Positions 44,926 to 54,724 of a stretch of 64,000 nucleotides of DNA are shown here, piece by piece. Source of the DNA: Nitrospina sp. (GTDB taxonomy: Bacteria > Nitrospinota > Nitrospinia > Nitrospinales > JACRGP01). The DNA is taken from NCBI GenBank assembly GCA_024648695.1, contig JACAVV010000012.1, forward strand, positions 50,100 to 114,099, written 5' to 3'. The notes under the pieces are model-generated. The model ran no database searches and was not told the DNA's origin. It saw only the letters and a list, made by a program, of their open reading frames with translations. Each line of letters starts with the position of its first letter. The stretch's first letter is position 1. The position numbers and the translations under genes are program-made.

Positions 44926-46983
44926 TTAACGAGGACTGGCGGCTATGTTCCCTCCATCAATGGTCAGTATACTTCCTGTGGTTTTTTCAGCCAAAGCAAG
45001 ATGAAGAAAACCTTCGGCAACATCCGTATCATAAACTTCCTGATTCAAAAGGTTGTTTTTGAAATAATCATCAGGTCGCAATCCGCGCGCCGCGGCCCGT
45101 TTTTCTATCACCTCTTCCGTAAATAATCCGGTTCGAATCCGGTCGGCGTTGATGGCATTGGAACGAATCCCCTCGCTCCCATAATCCAGGGCGTATTGCT
45201 TGGTTAACGCGACCAACGAGGCTTTGGGTAGCGCATAGGGACCAAAATCCTTTCCCGGATTGAAAGCGGCTTTCGACGCATTGAACAACAACACTCCGGG
45301 ACTCTGTTGCTTCAGAAACAAATCCACTGATCGGGACGCCAGTTCCTGATGGGCGAAGAAATTCAGATCGAAGCTTTTCCTGAGCATATCTGGAGCGATG
45401 TCCCCTATCCTGCCCTGCACTGCATTTCCGGCATTGGATATCAGGATATCCAATCCTCCAAATTCAGAAACCAGTTGCCGGAATGACTCTTCGATAGATT
45501 TAGGGTTCGAGACATCCACCACTTTACAACTGACTTTGGTCTTGTGTTTTTTCTGAATGGATTCCCTGGCCGTTTCCAATCTATCGGCATCGATGTCCAC
45601 CAGAAAAAGATTCGCGCCATTCTGGGCAAACAGGTGAGCGGTGGCCAATCCGATACCCGACGCGGCTCCTGTGATATAAACCACTTTGCCCTGCAATTTG
45701 GGAGGAGTGCTTTTTCCTAATTTGGCTTGCTCCAGCGACCAGTACTCCATATCGAACAAATCAAAATCTCCCAACGGTTTAAACTCGCCTATACTGAAAC
45801 TTTTATGAATAGTATCCAGTGTATGCTCATAAATGTCTGCCGAGATTCGAGTTTCTTTTGCCGTCTTCCCGATCGTCAATAAACCCAATCCAGCCACCAA
45901 CACAACTCTTGGCAAGCGGTCCAGTTCTTTGCGTTCAATTCCCTTAGACTCAACATTATTTTTAAAATACTGATGATAGGAATCCATGAATGCTCCCAGG
46001 GCCGACTCTACCTCTTCACGCAGGCGTTCCGGATCATTCAGATTCTGCGGGTTCACCAACAGGGGTTTCTGTTTGGTCCGTATTACGTGATCCGGGGTAG
46101 CAGTACCCACCTGCGACCAGATCGCGCATTCCCGGCTCGAAGCAAATTCTTTGGCCATTTTATTGGGACGATGGTGGACCAACCAGGACTGGCCCGACTC
46201 CTTTTCATACAAGCCTCTGAGGATAGGCGACAACTTACAAAGGATCTCCTCCTCGCTCATAGACGGAACTTTGCTTTGAGGTGTCAGAGGTTTCAATTGA
46301 TGTTTCGCAATATATTCCTCCGCTTTCGCCACCGCTTCAATATGATAGTCGTAACTCTCTTTGGCGGTTTCCCCGAACGTGAACAAACCGTGGTTTATCA
46401 GGACCAGGCCTTTCACCTTCGGATTCTTTTCATAAGCTTCGGCGGCGGCTTTCGCTAAGGCAAAACCAGGCATGATGTAGGAAACGATTCCGAGAAAATC
46501 ACCGAAAATTTCTTTGCACAATTCTGCGGCATTGGGTTGGTTGGCCAGAACCAGAATTGCATCCGCATGGGAATGGTCGACAAATTTGTGAGGCAAATAA
46601 GCGTGCAACAGGGTTTCTACTGACGGGTTGGGTGATTTGGAATCGAGCAAATTGATCCTTTGTTCATTGACCATATCCTCATCACTCAAGCTCGGCAATT
46701 CCCTGAGCTTCAATAAATTATCCAGCTTCACACCGGGAAGACCGGGCGGTTCAATGGTGTCCAGATCCCATCCGCTTCCCTTGACGAAAAGCAGGCGAAC
46801 CTCCTCGCCTACACGGTTATTAGCCGTGGATTTTACAGAAGTATTACCTCCGCCGTGCAGGACAAGCGCAGGATCCTGGCCAATCAAACGGGAGGTATAA
46901 ACTCTTAAAGCAAGGTCTTCCGAAACATCACTATATTTATCGATAGCCGCTTGAGCATCGGCATCACTCCATCTGTTTTGCAT
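44926..46983 (-). CDS. Bifunctional class II aldolase / short-chain dehydrogenase
   Basis: 685 residues. Residues about 1-410 form a class II (RhaD-like) aldolase domain with VLHGGGNTSVKS and the zinc site HSHADAILVLANQP and LVLINHGLFTFG. Residues about 430-685 form an SDR domain: the NAD motif GAASGIGLATA, NAGNAVQGR and the active-site pair YALPK (Y-x-x-x-K) after NASKAAF. In rhamnose and fucose pathways this fusion acts on sugar-phosphate or deoxy-sugar intermediates; here the sugar is unknown. An isolated gene without neighbours from the pathway. ATG start. Confidence 0.92.
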   Translation of the reverse strand: MQNRWSDADAQAAIDKYSDVSEDLALRVYTSRLIGQDPALVLHGGGNTSVKSTANNRVGEEVRLLFVKGSGWDLDTIEPPGLPGVKLDNLLKLRELPSLSDEDMVNEQRINLLDSKSPNPSVETLLHAYLPHKFVDHSHADAILVLANQPNAAELCKEIFGDFLGIVSYIMPGFALAKAAAEAYEKNPKVKGLVLINHGLFTFGETAKESYDYHIEAVAKAEEYIAKHQLKPLTPQSKVPSMSEEEILCKLSPILRGLYEKESGQSWLVHHRPNKMAKEFASSRECAIWSQVGTATPDHVIRTKQKPLLVNPQNLNDPERLREEVESALGAFMDSYHQYFKNNVESKGIERKELDRLPRVVLVAGLGLLTIGKTAKETRISADIYEHTLDTIHKSFSIGEFKPLGDFDLFDMEYWSLEQAKLGKSTPPKLQGKVVYITGAASGIGLATAHLFAQNGANLFLVDIDADRLETARESIQKKHKTKVSCKVVDVSNPKSIEESFRQLVSEFGGLDILISNAGNAVQGRIGDIAPDMLRKSFDLNFFAHQELASRSVDLFLKQQSPGVLLFNASKAAFNPGKDFGPYALPKASLVALTKQYALDYGSEGIRSNAINADRIRTGLFTEEVIEKRAAARGLRPDDYFKNNLLNQEVYDTDVAEGFLHLALAEKTTGSILTIDGGNIAASPR

Positions 46984-47071
46984 AGTATTTTTTTACCAAT
47001 TGGGGTTAATTATTAAAATTCAGGAAAGGGAATATTATAACCTAATAAAACGTGGCTTAAGGGAAGGAATT

Positions 47072-47809
47072 TTACAACTGCTCGGTGTAGCGCGCCACTT
47101 TTGTAACCACTTCCAGGAACCGGCCATAAAAAGCTTCGGCTTCTTCTGGAGACAAAACCTCTTGCGACTTTTTCAACTCCAAAGATTCATTCAATACAGA
47201 GGTATCCAAACCGATCAATTCTCCTGCTCTGCCGATCACCTCTTCCCTGGACGGCACCGTGTTTTCTGTCAAAGACAAAATCATTCTCAGCGTTGCCAAA
47301 AATTGGCCGGTGGAACGTGTGGCCTTTGCTATCAAGCCATTACCTGCGCTAGTCAGATAATGGCGTCTTAAACGCATCAACAGGTTTAAGGTTTCCTGCT
47401 GGCATCGCAACCGCAGAAACTGTTTATCTACCTCCAGGTGCTCCAGCACGTCCTGACCGACTAACACCTGATAGGATTCCTGCATGCTCAAAAACTTAAT
47501 AGGAAACACCTGAGTGGACGACTCGATCCCCGGCAAAGTCATGAATAATGGAGAAATCCCATAACGTCTGGATAATACCACAGGATCAAGAACCTTCTTC
47601 AAGGAAGACAGGTTGACATTTTCTAATACAATGAGCAGATTGATATCGCTCTTTCCAGGCTGAAAATCCGAACGCGCTCCGCTCCCGTAAAGAATAACCG
47701 ACTGCAAATTATCACCCAGCAGACTGCCAAGTTGTTCGGAAAATTCTTTAATCGAGGCTTGATGTTCACCTGGCAACTTTGTTTTCGATAAGTCTATTGA
47801 CGCTTGCAT
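47072..47809 (-). CDS. Nucleotidyltransferase-fold protein
   Basis: 245 residues from ATG 47809; the frame is open upstream but overlaps the radical SAM gene and carries no conserved residues there. Residues about 30-65 hold the MNT-type motif: VILYGSGARSDFQPGKSDINLLIVLEN. The GS and first Asp are present, but the second Asp of the D-x-D pair is Asn (SDIN), a form seen in other MNT-type proteins. A long helical C-terminal region follows. No HEPN partner gene is present next to it, so an MNT-HEPN toxin-antitoxin is not supported. Starts 23 bases after the rSAM stop. Confidence 0.8.
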   Translation of the reverse strand: MQASIDLSKTKLPGEHQASIKEFSEQLGSLLGDNLQSVILYGSGARSDFQPGKSDINLLIVLENVNLSSLKKVLDPVVLSRRYGISPLFMTLPGIESSTQVFPIKFLSMQESYQVLVGQDVLEHLEVDKQFLRLRCQQETLNLLMRLRRHYLTSAGNGLIAKATRSTGQFLATLRMILSLTENTVPSREEVIGRAGELIGLDTSVLNESLELKKSQEVLSPEEAEAFYGRFLEVVTKVARYTEQL

Positions 47810-47832
47810 AGGGGATCCTGAATTATCATATA

Positions 47833-48975
47833 CTACGTGGAAGTGGAAAGAGAGGTTTGCGAATCTTTTAACGCTCCCCCGTCTTTGGATGATGGCGATT
47901 GCCAGCACCCAGGGTCTTTCTGAAACGGATCGCCCGTCATGGCATAGGAAAGGCATTTCAATCCGCCCCGGCATAATTTATCGTAAAAACAACCCTGGCA
48001 CCCGTCGCTGGTGCGGGTCCGGTCCCTCAACTGTAAAAACTCCTCGCTGGTTTGATACAGCTTCGAAAGAGGTGTTTGCAAAACATTTCCAACTACAATG
48101 GGCATACGACGGCAGGGAAGTAAGTCCCCATTGGGCTGAATTGTGATCAAGCTGTCCCCGGCCGCACACTGGTAGGGTTTGCCATGCCCCACAAGAAATT
48201 GTAAAGCGCGGTGCATGGCAACTTGAGTTTTATTGAACCAGGCATTTTCGGATTCGTGCCGGGCTGATTCCATAACTTCAAAGTATTCCCGGGTCTCTTG
48301 AGGGTTTAAAGGTTCGGTTCCCGCATCGTGTCCGGATCCATTCGGAATGAAGCGGTCCGACCATATTTTAGACACTTTCAATTTGCGCCCAATGCGCGCG
48401 ACCTTGGGAAATTCACGGAAATTACCGCGATGGGCTGTAAAAGAAATCATGGTTGGAATCCCGACTCGAACCAGGGCTTTCAGAGCGGATACGGTTTGAT
48501 CGAAGTCTCCCTCCCCTCGAATGGAATCATGAACCTCTTTATCCCCTTCCATACTCACTTGAATGAAAGAAGGGTTCAGCGTTTTTAACCGTTGCGCCAT
48601 CTTCATATCGATGAAACTGCCATTGGTTAAAATCGCAAAACTGAATTGGTCCCGATTCTCCGCGAAAACTTCTAACAACCTCATAAAATCTTTATGAACG
48701 AAAGGTTCTCCACCGGTAATCGTGATGTGTCCTTTTAGCCCCCGCTTGTCATTTTGGATTCTCCAATCTGCCAGCAGGGTTTTGAATTGGTCCAGAATCT
48801 GTATCAAACCTTTAAAATTCAGTTCCTCTCCGCCATAGACTTCCTGATAACAGTGATTACAACGCAGGTTGCACCGTTCCGTGATGTGCCATTGAAACAG
48901 CAAACTTCCGGGAATGTAAGGACCGCCGCCACAAACCTCTTCAGAAATAAAGTTATTTTCGGTCAAAGGCATCAT
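47833..48975 (-). CDS. Radical SAM/SPASM peptide-modifying enzyme
   Basis: 380 residues. The start ATG at 48975 overlaps the stop of the upstream gene (ATGA), implying translational coupling. The longer frame upstream runs through the Gly/Cys-coding tail in another frame and is not real. The radical SAM motif is CNLRCNHC near residue 36, followed by the ITGGEPF segment. The C-terminal SPASM region has many Cys (CAAGDS, LLPCRRMP, GCQGCFYDKLC, GLKCLSY, GCW), so two extra 4Fe-4S clusters are likely. Such enzymes modify ribosomal peptides (thioethers, for example). The upstream gene encodes a Gly/Cys-rich tail. Confidence 0.9.
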   Translation of the reverse strand: MMPLTENNFISEEVCGGGPYIPGSLLFQWHITERCNLRCNHCYQEVYGGEELNFKGLIQILDQFKTLLADWRIQNDKRGLKGHITITGGEPFVHKDFMRLLEVFAENRDQFSFAILTNGSFIDMKMAQRLKTLNPSFIQVSMEGDKEVHDSIRGEGDFDQTVSALKALVRVGIPTMISFTAHRGNFREFPKVARIGRKLKVSKIWSDRFIPNGSGHDAGTEPLNPQETREYFEVMESARHESENAWFNKTQVAMHRALQFLVGHGKPYQCAAGDSLITIQPNGDLLPCRRMPIVVGNVLQTPLSKLYQTSEEFLQLRDRTRTSDGCQGCFYDKLCRGGLKCLSYAMTGDPFQKDPGCWQSPSSKDGGALKDSQTSLSTST

Positions 48976-49877
48976 CCGCCGCACCCTCCACATCCACCGC
49001 CACAACCGCCCCCGCCGCAACCACTTCCACTGCACCCTCCTCCCCCGCCACAGCCGCCGCAACCACCTCCCCAATAGTTGCTCTTGGAAAAAGCCTGATT
49101 GTAAGAGGAATAAAAAAGAGTGTTGGCTAAAAAGGCGGTTCCAAAAATGGCTACCGGCAATGCGGGATTAATTCCATCCGGCACTTTTCCAGTCTTCATT
49201 GAATTTTGTAACCATTCAAAATGCGATTGCAAGGCATCCAGATATTTCTTCCCAAGATTGGAAACTTTTTGATTCGGTTTAATGACAACAAAACAAAAAA
49301 TCACGGCAAGAATTAACAACACGACCAGAAAAAAAATAGGCCGGTCGTTGGAAATTCCCAGCAGAATTTTACTCACTCCCAATAAAAGGATCGCACCAAG
49401 GATAATCCAGGCCACTTTCCAGGCATGCGATTTTTGATCACGATCACGTATCAGATGAGATTTTTCCAAACGCGCATAATAAGGGTCCAGGATCTCATTG
49501 GCCTTGTTCATGAATCGTTTGTCTTTGAACAGGTCGGAGGTTTTGCGAAAAGACTTGAAAAAGTCCAGAACCAATATTTCCAACTGGCCGGAAACGTTTT
49601 GGCTAGAATGGGTGGCTTGCATTTCGGTACTTCTACCAGTATTTCGGCTTTCTAAGTGGTCATTAGACCAAAGGCTGAAAACGACGGTGCGAATAGCCGA
49701 TTCGGTACCGCGCATGGTGGCGATGGCAAGTGGATCAAACTCAGTCAAACTCGGCACGCGAAAACGCATCGTATCGTCGGAAGACCAAAACCGGCCTATG
49801 AAAAAAAGTACCAGCGTCGCTACGGTAAAGACGACCAGAAAGGTCGGCCCTGGAACCGATTCTATGAAATCAATCAT
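48972..49877 (-). CDS. TIGR04222-like membrane protein with Gly/Cys-rich C-terminal tail
   Basis: 301 residues from ATG 49877; upstream in-frame sequence is unconserved and overlaps purS on the other strand. The N-terminus (VPGPTFLVVFTVATLVLFFIGRFW) is the first TM helix, followed by FDPLAIATMRGTESAIRTVVFSLW, similar to the TIGR04222 signature. A pair of TM helices lies about 155-200. Residues about 270-301 are a tail of Gly and seven Cys, with CSGSGC in the middle. The tail lies directly before the radical SAM gene, suggesting it is the substrate. The tail's side of the membrane is not clear. Confidence 0.82.
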   Translation of the reverse strand: MIDFIESVPGPTFLVVFTVATLVLFFIGRFWSSDDTMRFRVPSLTEFDPLAIATMRGTESAIRTVVFSLWSNDHLESRNTGRSTEMQATHSSQNVSGQLEILVLDFFKSFRKTSDLFKDKRFMNKANEILDPYYARLEKSHLIRDRDQKSHAWKVAWIILGAILLLGVSKILLGISNDRPIFFLVVLLILAVIFCFVVIKPNQKVSNLGKKYLDALQSHFEWLQNSMKTGKVPDGINPALPVAIFGTAFLANTLFYSSYNQAFSKSNYWGGGCGGCGGGGGCSGSGCGGGGCGGGCGGCGG

Positions 49878-50052
49878 ACCGTTATTCCGTAATCTGAAGA
49901 GTATTGTTAATGAAATACCACAATCATTCCCACCAGTCAATATTAACAATAACTGTTTGAGAAATAGTTTTACTTTAACCCAAACCCCTGAAAATTCTGG
50001 TTCCGGGGAGTTTTTGTTGAAATCTGGAATATCTATGGTACCCTTCCACCCG

Positions 50053-50295
50053 ATGCTAGCCAAAGTTCACATTACTTTAAAAAACGGGGTCCTGGATCCT
50101 CAGGGCAAAGCGATTCATTCTGCCTTGAACCAATTAGGCTTTGAGGGAGTCTCCAACGTCAATTTGGGGAAATACCTGGAGATCACCCTGGATACCATGC
50201 CCGAGATGGAGGCCAAAAAAAAGGTCCGGGAGATGTGCGAAAAACTTCTGGCAAACACCGTCATCGAGTCCTATCAAATCACTCTGGTACCCTGA
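50053..50295 (+). CDS. purS: Phosphoribosylformylglycinamidine synthase, PurS subunit
   Basis: 80 residues from ATG 50053; a much longer frame upstream overlaps the opposite gene and is not real. MLAKVHITLKNGVLDPQGKAIHSAL is the typical PurS start, followed by the GFEGVSNVNLGKYLEI strand. PurS bridges PurQ and PurL in the FGAM synthase complex of organisms with small PurL. It starts the purS-purQ-purL-purF operon. Confidence 0.94.
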   Translation: MLAKVHITLKNGVLDPQGKAIHSALNQLGFEGVSNVNLGKYLEITLDTMPEMEAKKKVREMCEKLLANTVIESYQITLVP

Positions 50296-50324
50296 CCCCA
50301 ACCCGTTTTCCCAGGAATAATTGA

Positions 50325-51017
50325 ATGAATTGTGGTGTCGTAGTTTTTCCAGGATCTAATTGCGATCACGATGTCTACCATATTTTAAAGCATGTCTTTG
50401 GCCTGGAAACGAAATGGGTTTGGCATAAAGACCGGTCGCTGAAAGGATTCGATCTGGTGGTTCTCCCCGGGGGGTTTTCCTACGGCGATTATTTGCGGGC
50501 GGGTGCCATTGCGCGTTTTTCTCCCATTATGGATGCGGTAATCAATTACGCTGAAGGCGGTGGACGCTTGCTGGGAATTTGTAACGGGTTTCAGGTCCTG
50601 GTCGAATCCGGGTTGCTTCCAGGGGCATTAATGAGAAACCGCTCGCAAAAGTTCATATGCAAACCCGTTCACCTGCGATTGGAAAACCATGACACTCCAT
50701 TCACACTCGGAACCCAGTCAGGAGCGATCCTGAAAATCCCTGTCGCTCACGCAGAAGGCAACTACTTCGCAGACCCGGAAACTTTGAAAACCATGAACGA
50801 GCAGGGTCAAATCGTGTTTCGCTACTGCAATCCGGAAGGAACGGTTTCAGAAGAATCCAATCCTAACGGTTCTTCGGAGAACATTGCCGGAATTGCAAAC
50901 ACCCGTAAAAATGTCCTTGGCATGATGCCGCACCCGGAACGCTGTGCCGACCCCTTGTGGCGGGACCGCGATGGACAAGTTATCTTCAAGTCGCTGATCA
51001 AGTCATATTACTCCTGA
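50325..51017 (+). CDS. purQ: FGAM synthase glutaminase subunit PurQ
   Basis: 230 residues. A class I glutamine amidotransferase: [18 protein letters not shown] at the start, nucleophile Cys in [21 protein letters not shown], and the His-Glu pair in [11 protein letters not shown]. It supplies ammonia to PurL. ATG start with AGGA upstream. 12 bases before purL. Confidence 0.96.
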   Translation: MNCGVVVFPGSNCDHDVYHILKHVFGLETKWVWHKDRSLKGFDLVVLPGGFSYGDYLRAGAIARFSPIMDAVINYAEGGGRLLGICNGFQVLVESGLLPGALMRNRSQKFICKPVHLRLENHDTPFTLGTQSGAILKIPVAHAEGNYFADPETLKTMNEQGQIVFRYCNPEGTVSEESNPNGSSENIAGIANTRKNVLGMMPHPERCADPLWRDRDGQVIFKSLIKSYYS

Positions 51018-51029
51018 ACCTTTGACACT

Positions 51030-53264
51030 ATGGCCCATTTCAACTCAACCGAAATCACCCCAGAAATTGTAGCCGGCCACGGATTGAGTCCGGAAGAATA
51101 CCAGCACATTTTAAAGCTTTTGGGCCGAACTCCCAATATCACGGAACTTGGGATATTCAGTGTGATGTGGAGCGAACATTGCAGTTACAAAAGTTCGCGC
51201 CGGTTTCTCAAAACCCTGCCGACAGAAGGTCCGCGCGTGATTCAGGGACCTGGTGAAAACGCAGGTGTCGTAGATATCGGAGATGGCTTTGCGGCGGTGT
51301 TTAAAATTGAAAGCCACAACCACCCCTCCTTCATCGAACCGCGGCAAGGAGCGGCCACAGGAGTGGGAGGCATTTTACGCGATATCTTCACTATGGGTGC
51401 GCGTCCAATCGCTTTACTGGATTCTCTGAGATTCGGCGAAATCGATCATCCCAAAACCCCGTTTCTTCTGGAGGGGGTGGTGGACGGCATTTCCTTTTAT
51501 GGCAACTGCATCGGCGTGCCCACGGTTGGCGGCGAAGTTTATTTCGATGCCTGCTACAACGGCAACATTCTGGTGAACGTTTTTTGTCTAGGCCTGGTTA
51601 AATCGGACAAGGTGTTTTTGGGACAGGCGGCTGGACCCGGCAACGCGGTGATTTATGTCGGTTCAAAAACCGGCCGCGATGGTATTCACGGCGCCAGTTT
51701 GCTGGCGTCCTCCGAATTCGACGACACCACCGAAGAAAAACGGCCTACGGTCCAGGTGGGGGATCCCTTTACGGAAAAACTTCTATTAGAAGCAATGCTG
51801 GAAGCGATGAAGCAATCATGGATCGTTGGCATTCAGGACATGGGTGCGGCGGGTTTGACCTCCTCTTCCTTTGAAATGGCGGGGCGGTCCGGCACGGGCA
51901 TCCATTTGGACTTATCCAAAGTACCCCTGCGTGAAGAAGGCATGACGCCATACGAAATTCTTCTGTCGGAATCGCAGGAGCGCATGCTTCTGGTGGTTCA
52001 ACAAGGATTTGAACAGGCCGCCATCGATCTGTTCCAAAAATGGGACCTTGATACTGCTGTGGTCGGCAGGGTCATCGATGAGCCCATAGTCGAAATCGAA
52101 TTTGAAGGGGAAAACGCGGTCCGACTTCCGGTCCATCTTGTGGTCGATTCCTTTCCAAAGAAAGACAAACCCACACAAAAACCGGCGTACCTGGAAAAGG
52201 TCAACCAGCTCAATTTAACCCAATGCGCCCTGCCAGAGTCCTTTGGAGACGCTTTGAAGAAACTGGTAGCCAGCCCCAATATAGCCAGCAAACGTTTCAT
52301 TTACGAACAATATGACCATATGGTGCGCCTGAACACGTTGGTTTTGCCGGGATCCGACGCTTCTGTCCTGCGGGTACCTGACACGGAAAAAGCCCTGGCC
52401 ATTTCAGCCGACTGCAATAGCCGTTATTGTTACCTGGACCCTTTTCAGGGAGCACAAATTGCCGTGGCAGAAGGTTGCAGAAATGTCGTTTGTAGTGGCG
52501 CTCAGCCCATCGGTGTGACCAACTGCTTAAATTTTGGTAGTCCAGACAAGCCGGAAATTCTTTGGCAATTCGAGCAGGCCGTCGCTGGTATGGGAGACGC
52601 TTGTCGATTTTTCGAAATACCTGTGGTCAGTGGTAACGTAAGTTTTTATAATGAAACTAAAGGCGAAGCTATTTTTCCGACACCTACTATTTCTGTCGTG
52701 GGGTTACTGGACGATCAAAAACGCTTTTGCACGCAAGCGTTCAAGCAATCTGGAGACAGGATTGCAGTTTTGGGTTCCACCCTTGAGGAGTTGGGAGGCA
52801 GTGAATATTTAAACACCCTGTTGGGCCTCTGCGAAGGACCAATTCCGCAACTGAATTTAAAGGCAGAGAAAAAAGTCCAATCGCTTTGCCTGGAACTCAT
52901 TCGCAAAGGTTTGCTTTCATCCACCCACGATTGCTCGGAAGGTGGATTGGCCGTGGCCCTGACTGAATCATGTATTACCGGAGACGGGTTACCCATAGGT
53001 GCCCGGGTAGACCTCGATTCCACAATTCGTCCGGATGCTTTGTTGTTTGGAGAGTCGCAGTCAAGAATCGTCATCTCATTTAATAAAGAACATTTAGCAA
53101 GCATACAATCTTTGGCAAAAGAATACGGTGTCCCCATTTCCGTCGTGGGTGAAACCGGCGGGAATTCACTTTGCATTTCTATTCAGGGACAAGAATGTTT
53201 ACAAGAAGAGATCCATCAACTGAAACAACTCTACGAGGAATCACTAAAGCCTGATGGACGATAA
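51030..53264 (+). CDS. purL: FGAM synthase synthetase subunit PurL (small type)
   Basis: 744 residues, the size of the B. subtilis-type PurL that needs separate PurS and PurQ. Characteristic segments: [22 protein letters not shown], the ATP/FGAR site [24 protein letters not shown], the duplicated PurM-like half ([21 protein letters not shown]) and [11 protein letters not shown]. It catalyses the ATP-dependent amidation of FGAR. Its 3' end overlaps the purF start by 11 bases. Confidence 0.97.
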   Translation: MAHFNSTEITPEIVAGHGLSPEEYQHILKLLGRTPNITELGIFSVMWSEHCSYKSSRRFLKTLPTEGPRVIQGPGENAGVVDIGDGFAAVFKIESHNHPSFIEPRQGAATGVGGILRDIFTMGARPIALLDSLRFGEIDHPKTPFLLEGVVDGISFYGNCIGVPTVGGEVYFDACYNGNILVNVFCLGLVKSDKVFLGQAAGPGNAVIYVGSKTGRDGIHGASLLASSEFDDTTEEKRPTVQVGDPFTEKLLLEAMLEAMKQSWIVGIQDMGAAGLTSSSFEMAGRSGTGIHLDLSKVPLREEGMTPYEILLSESQERMLLVVQQGFEQAAIDLFQKWDLDTAVVGRVIDEPIVEIEFEGENAVRLPVHLVVDSFPKKDKPTQKPAYLEKVNQLNLTQCALPESFGDALKKLVASPNIASKRFIYEQYDHMVRLNTLVLPGSDASVLRVPDTEKALAISADCNSRYCYLDPFQGAQIAVAEGCRNVVCSGAQPIGVTNCLNFGSPDKPEILWQFEQAVAGMGDACRFFEIPVVSGNVSFYNETKGEAIFPTPTISVVGLLDDQKRFCTQAFKQSGDRIAVLGSTLEELGGSEYLNTLLGLCEGPIPQLNLKAEKKVQSLCLELIRKGLLSSTHDCSEGGLAVALTESCITGDGLPIGARVDLDSTIRPDALLFGESQSRIVISFNKEHLASIQSLAKEYGVPISVVGETGGNSLCISIQGQECLQEEIHQLKQLYEESLKPDGR

Positions 53265-54660
53265 ATTTCATGATGAGTGTGGTGTCGTCGGCGTATTCGG
53301 TCATCCCGAAGCGGCCAACCTGGTGTACCTTGGCCTGTATGCCTTGCAACATCGGGGACAGGAAAGCGCCGGAATCGTTTCCAACGAAAACGGGATCATG
53401 CACCACGAGATTGGAATGGGCCTGGTTGCGGATGTGTTCAACACAGAGCGCCTGGGCCGATTGAAAGGTTTGTCGGCGATCGGACACAACCGCTACTCAA
53501 CTGAGGGAATAAGTGAAATTAAAAACGCCCAGCCCTGCCTTTCCCAATATTCCGGCGGTTCCCTGGCTTTAGCCCATAATGGCAATTTGGTCAATGCCAA
53601 AGAAATTCGTGACGAACTGGTTTCGGCGGGATCGATTTTTCAATCGACGAACGACAGCGAAGTCATTGTCCACCTTATCGCGCAATCCAAAAAAGTAAAT
53701 TTTCTGGACCGGGTAACGGATGCCTTATCTCAAATCCAGGGTGCGTTTTCGCTGGTGTTGATGCGGAACGATTCCTTGTATGCCGTGCGTGATCCTTACG
53801 GGTTTCGGCCCCTGTGTCTTGGCAAACTGGATGGTGCCTACGTGGTCGCTTCGGAATCCTGTGTCATGGACCTGATTGAAGCGGAATACCTGCGGGAAAT
53901 AGAACCGGGCGAGTTGCTTGAAATCGATGATAAAGGTATTCGCTCCTATTTTCCTTTTGAGAAAAAGCCTCCGAAATTCTGCGTATTTGAACACATTTAT
54001 TTCGCCCGTCCCGACAGCTATCAATTTGGGGGAGACGTATATAGCATCCGCAAGCAAATGGGCAAATGCCTGGCGCAAGAGTCCCCGGTCGATGCCGACC
54101 TGGTCGTGCCGGTACCCGATTCGGGAGTGCTGTCCGCCATCGGCTATTCAGAGGAGTCCGGGATTCCCTTTGAAATGGGACTGATCCGCAACCATTACGT
54201 CGGGCGCACATTTATTGAACCACAATCACAGATTCGTCATTTCGGCGTGAAGATAAAACTGAACGCGGTCCGCAAAGTGATCGAAGGCAAGCGCGTGGTG
54301 ATCATCGACGATTCCATCGTACGCGGAACCACCTCCAGAAAAATCGTCAAAATGTTGCGTGAGGTCGGTGCTCTGGAAGTGCATGTCCGGATCAGTTCGC
54401 CCCCTACACAGCATCCCTGTTTTTATGGCATCGATACACCGACCAAAGAAGAGTTGATCGCTTCCAAGAAAACCCTGGAAGACACGCGAAAATACATCAC
54501 CGCCGACACCCTCCATTACCTGACTCTCGACAAAATGATGGAAGTTTACAAAGAGCGTAAGGACCATTTCTGCAAAGCCTGTTTTGATGGAAACTATCCG
54601 GTCACCTTTCAAGACGAAGACGAAAAGCAAATGGACCTGTTCGCCGCAAAAGAGGAATAA
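53254..54660 (+). CDS. purF: Amidophosphoribosyltransferase
   Basis: 468 residues. An N-terminal nucleophile hydrolase: Cys at about residue 9 ([13 protein letters not shown]), exposed after removal of a short propeptide. The glutaminase region has [11 protein letters not shown] and GHNRYST; the phosphoribosyltransferase part has the PRPP loop [22 protein letters not shown] segment near the C-terminus is like the Fe-S-binding B. subtilis type. It makes phosphoribosylamine, the first purine step. It overlaps purL by 11 bases and is followed by a terminator. Confidence 0.97.
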   Translation: MDDKFHDECGVVGVFGHPEAANLVYLGLYALQHRGQESAGIVSNENGIMHHEIGMGLVADVFNTERLGRLKGLSAIGHNRYSTEGISEIKNAQPCLSQYSGGSLALAHNGNLVNAKEIRDELVSAGSIFQSTNDSEVIVHLIAQSKKVNFLDRVTDALSQIQGAFSLVLMRNDSLYAVRDPYGFRPLCLGKLDGAYVVASESCVMDLIEAEYLREIEPGELLEIDDKGIRSYFPFEKKPPKFCVFEHIYFARPDSYQFGGDVYSIRKQMGKCLAQESPVDADLVVPVPDSGVLSAIGYSEESGIPFEMGLIRNHYVGRTFIEPQSQIRHFGVKIKLNAVRKVIEGKRVVIIDDSIVRGTTSRKIVKMLREVGALEVHVRISSPPTQHPCFYGIDTPTKEELIASKKTLEDTRKYITADTLHYLTLDKMMEVYKERKDHFCKACFDGNYPVTFQDEDEKQMDLFAAKEE

Positions 54661-54661
54661 T

Positions 54662-54684
54662 ACAGGCAACGCTTGCCTGTTTTC
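54662..54684 (+). terminator. Rho-independent terminator of the pur operon
   Basis: A perfect 8-bp stem (ACAGGCAA with TTGCCTGT), 3-base loop, then TTTTC. It lies directly after the purF stop. Confidence 0.85.
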
Positions 54685-54724
54685 ATCCCTCCAAAGATAA
54701 TCCACCAAATTTTTTTTCTTTAGC

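Noticed and set aside
45120-45145. tRNA T-arm-like sequence (ggttcgaatcc)
   Set aside because: It lies within the aldolase/dehydrogenase coding sequence and no acceptor or anticodon arms can be formed around it. A similar string near 55327 is inside the LysR gene.
47072-47809. MNT-HEPN toxin-antitoxin pair
   Set aside because: The nucleotidyltransferase fold is present but no HEPN gene is adjacent, and the protein is longer than MNT antitoxins.
47810-47974. N-terminal extension of the nucleotidyltransferase
   Set aside because: It overlaps the end of the radical SAM gene in another frame and has no conserved residues; the ATG at 47809 gives the normal size.
48976-49074. Arg/Trp-rich N-terminus of the radical SAM protein
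   Set aside because: It is a frame-shifted reading of the Gly/Cys tail codons of the upstream gene. The overlapping ATGA start at 48975 is the natural one.
49498-50052. Long plus-strand open frame leading into purS
   Set aside because: It lies opposite the TIGR04222-like gene and has no conserved content; PurS homology starts at 50053.
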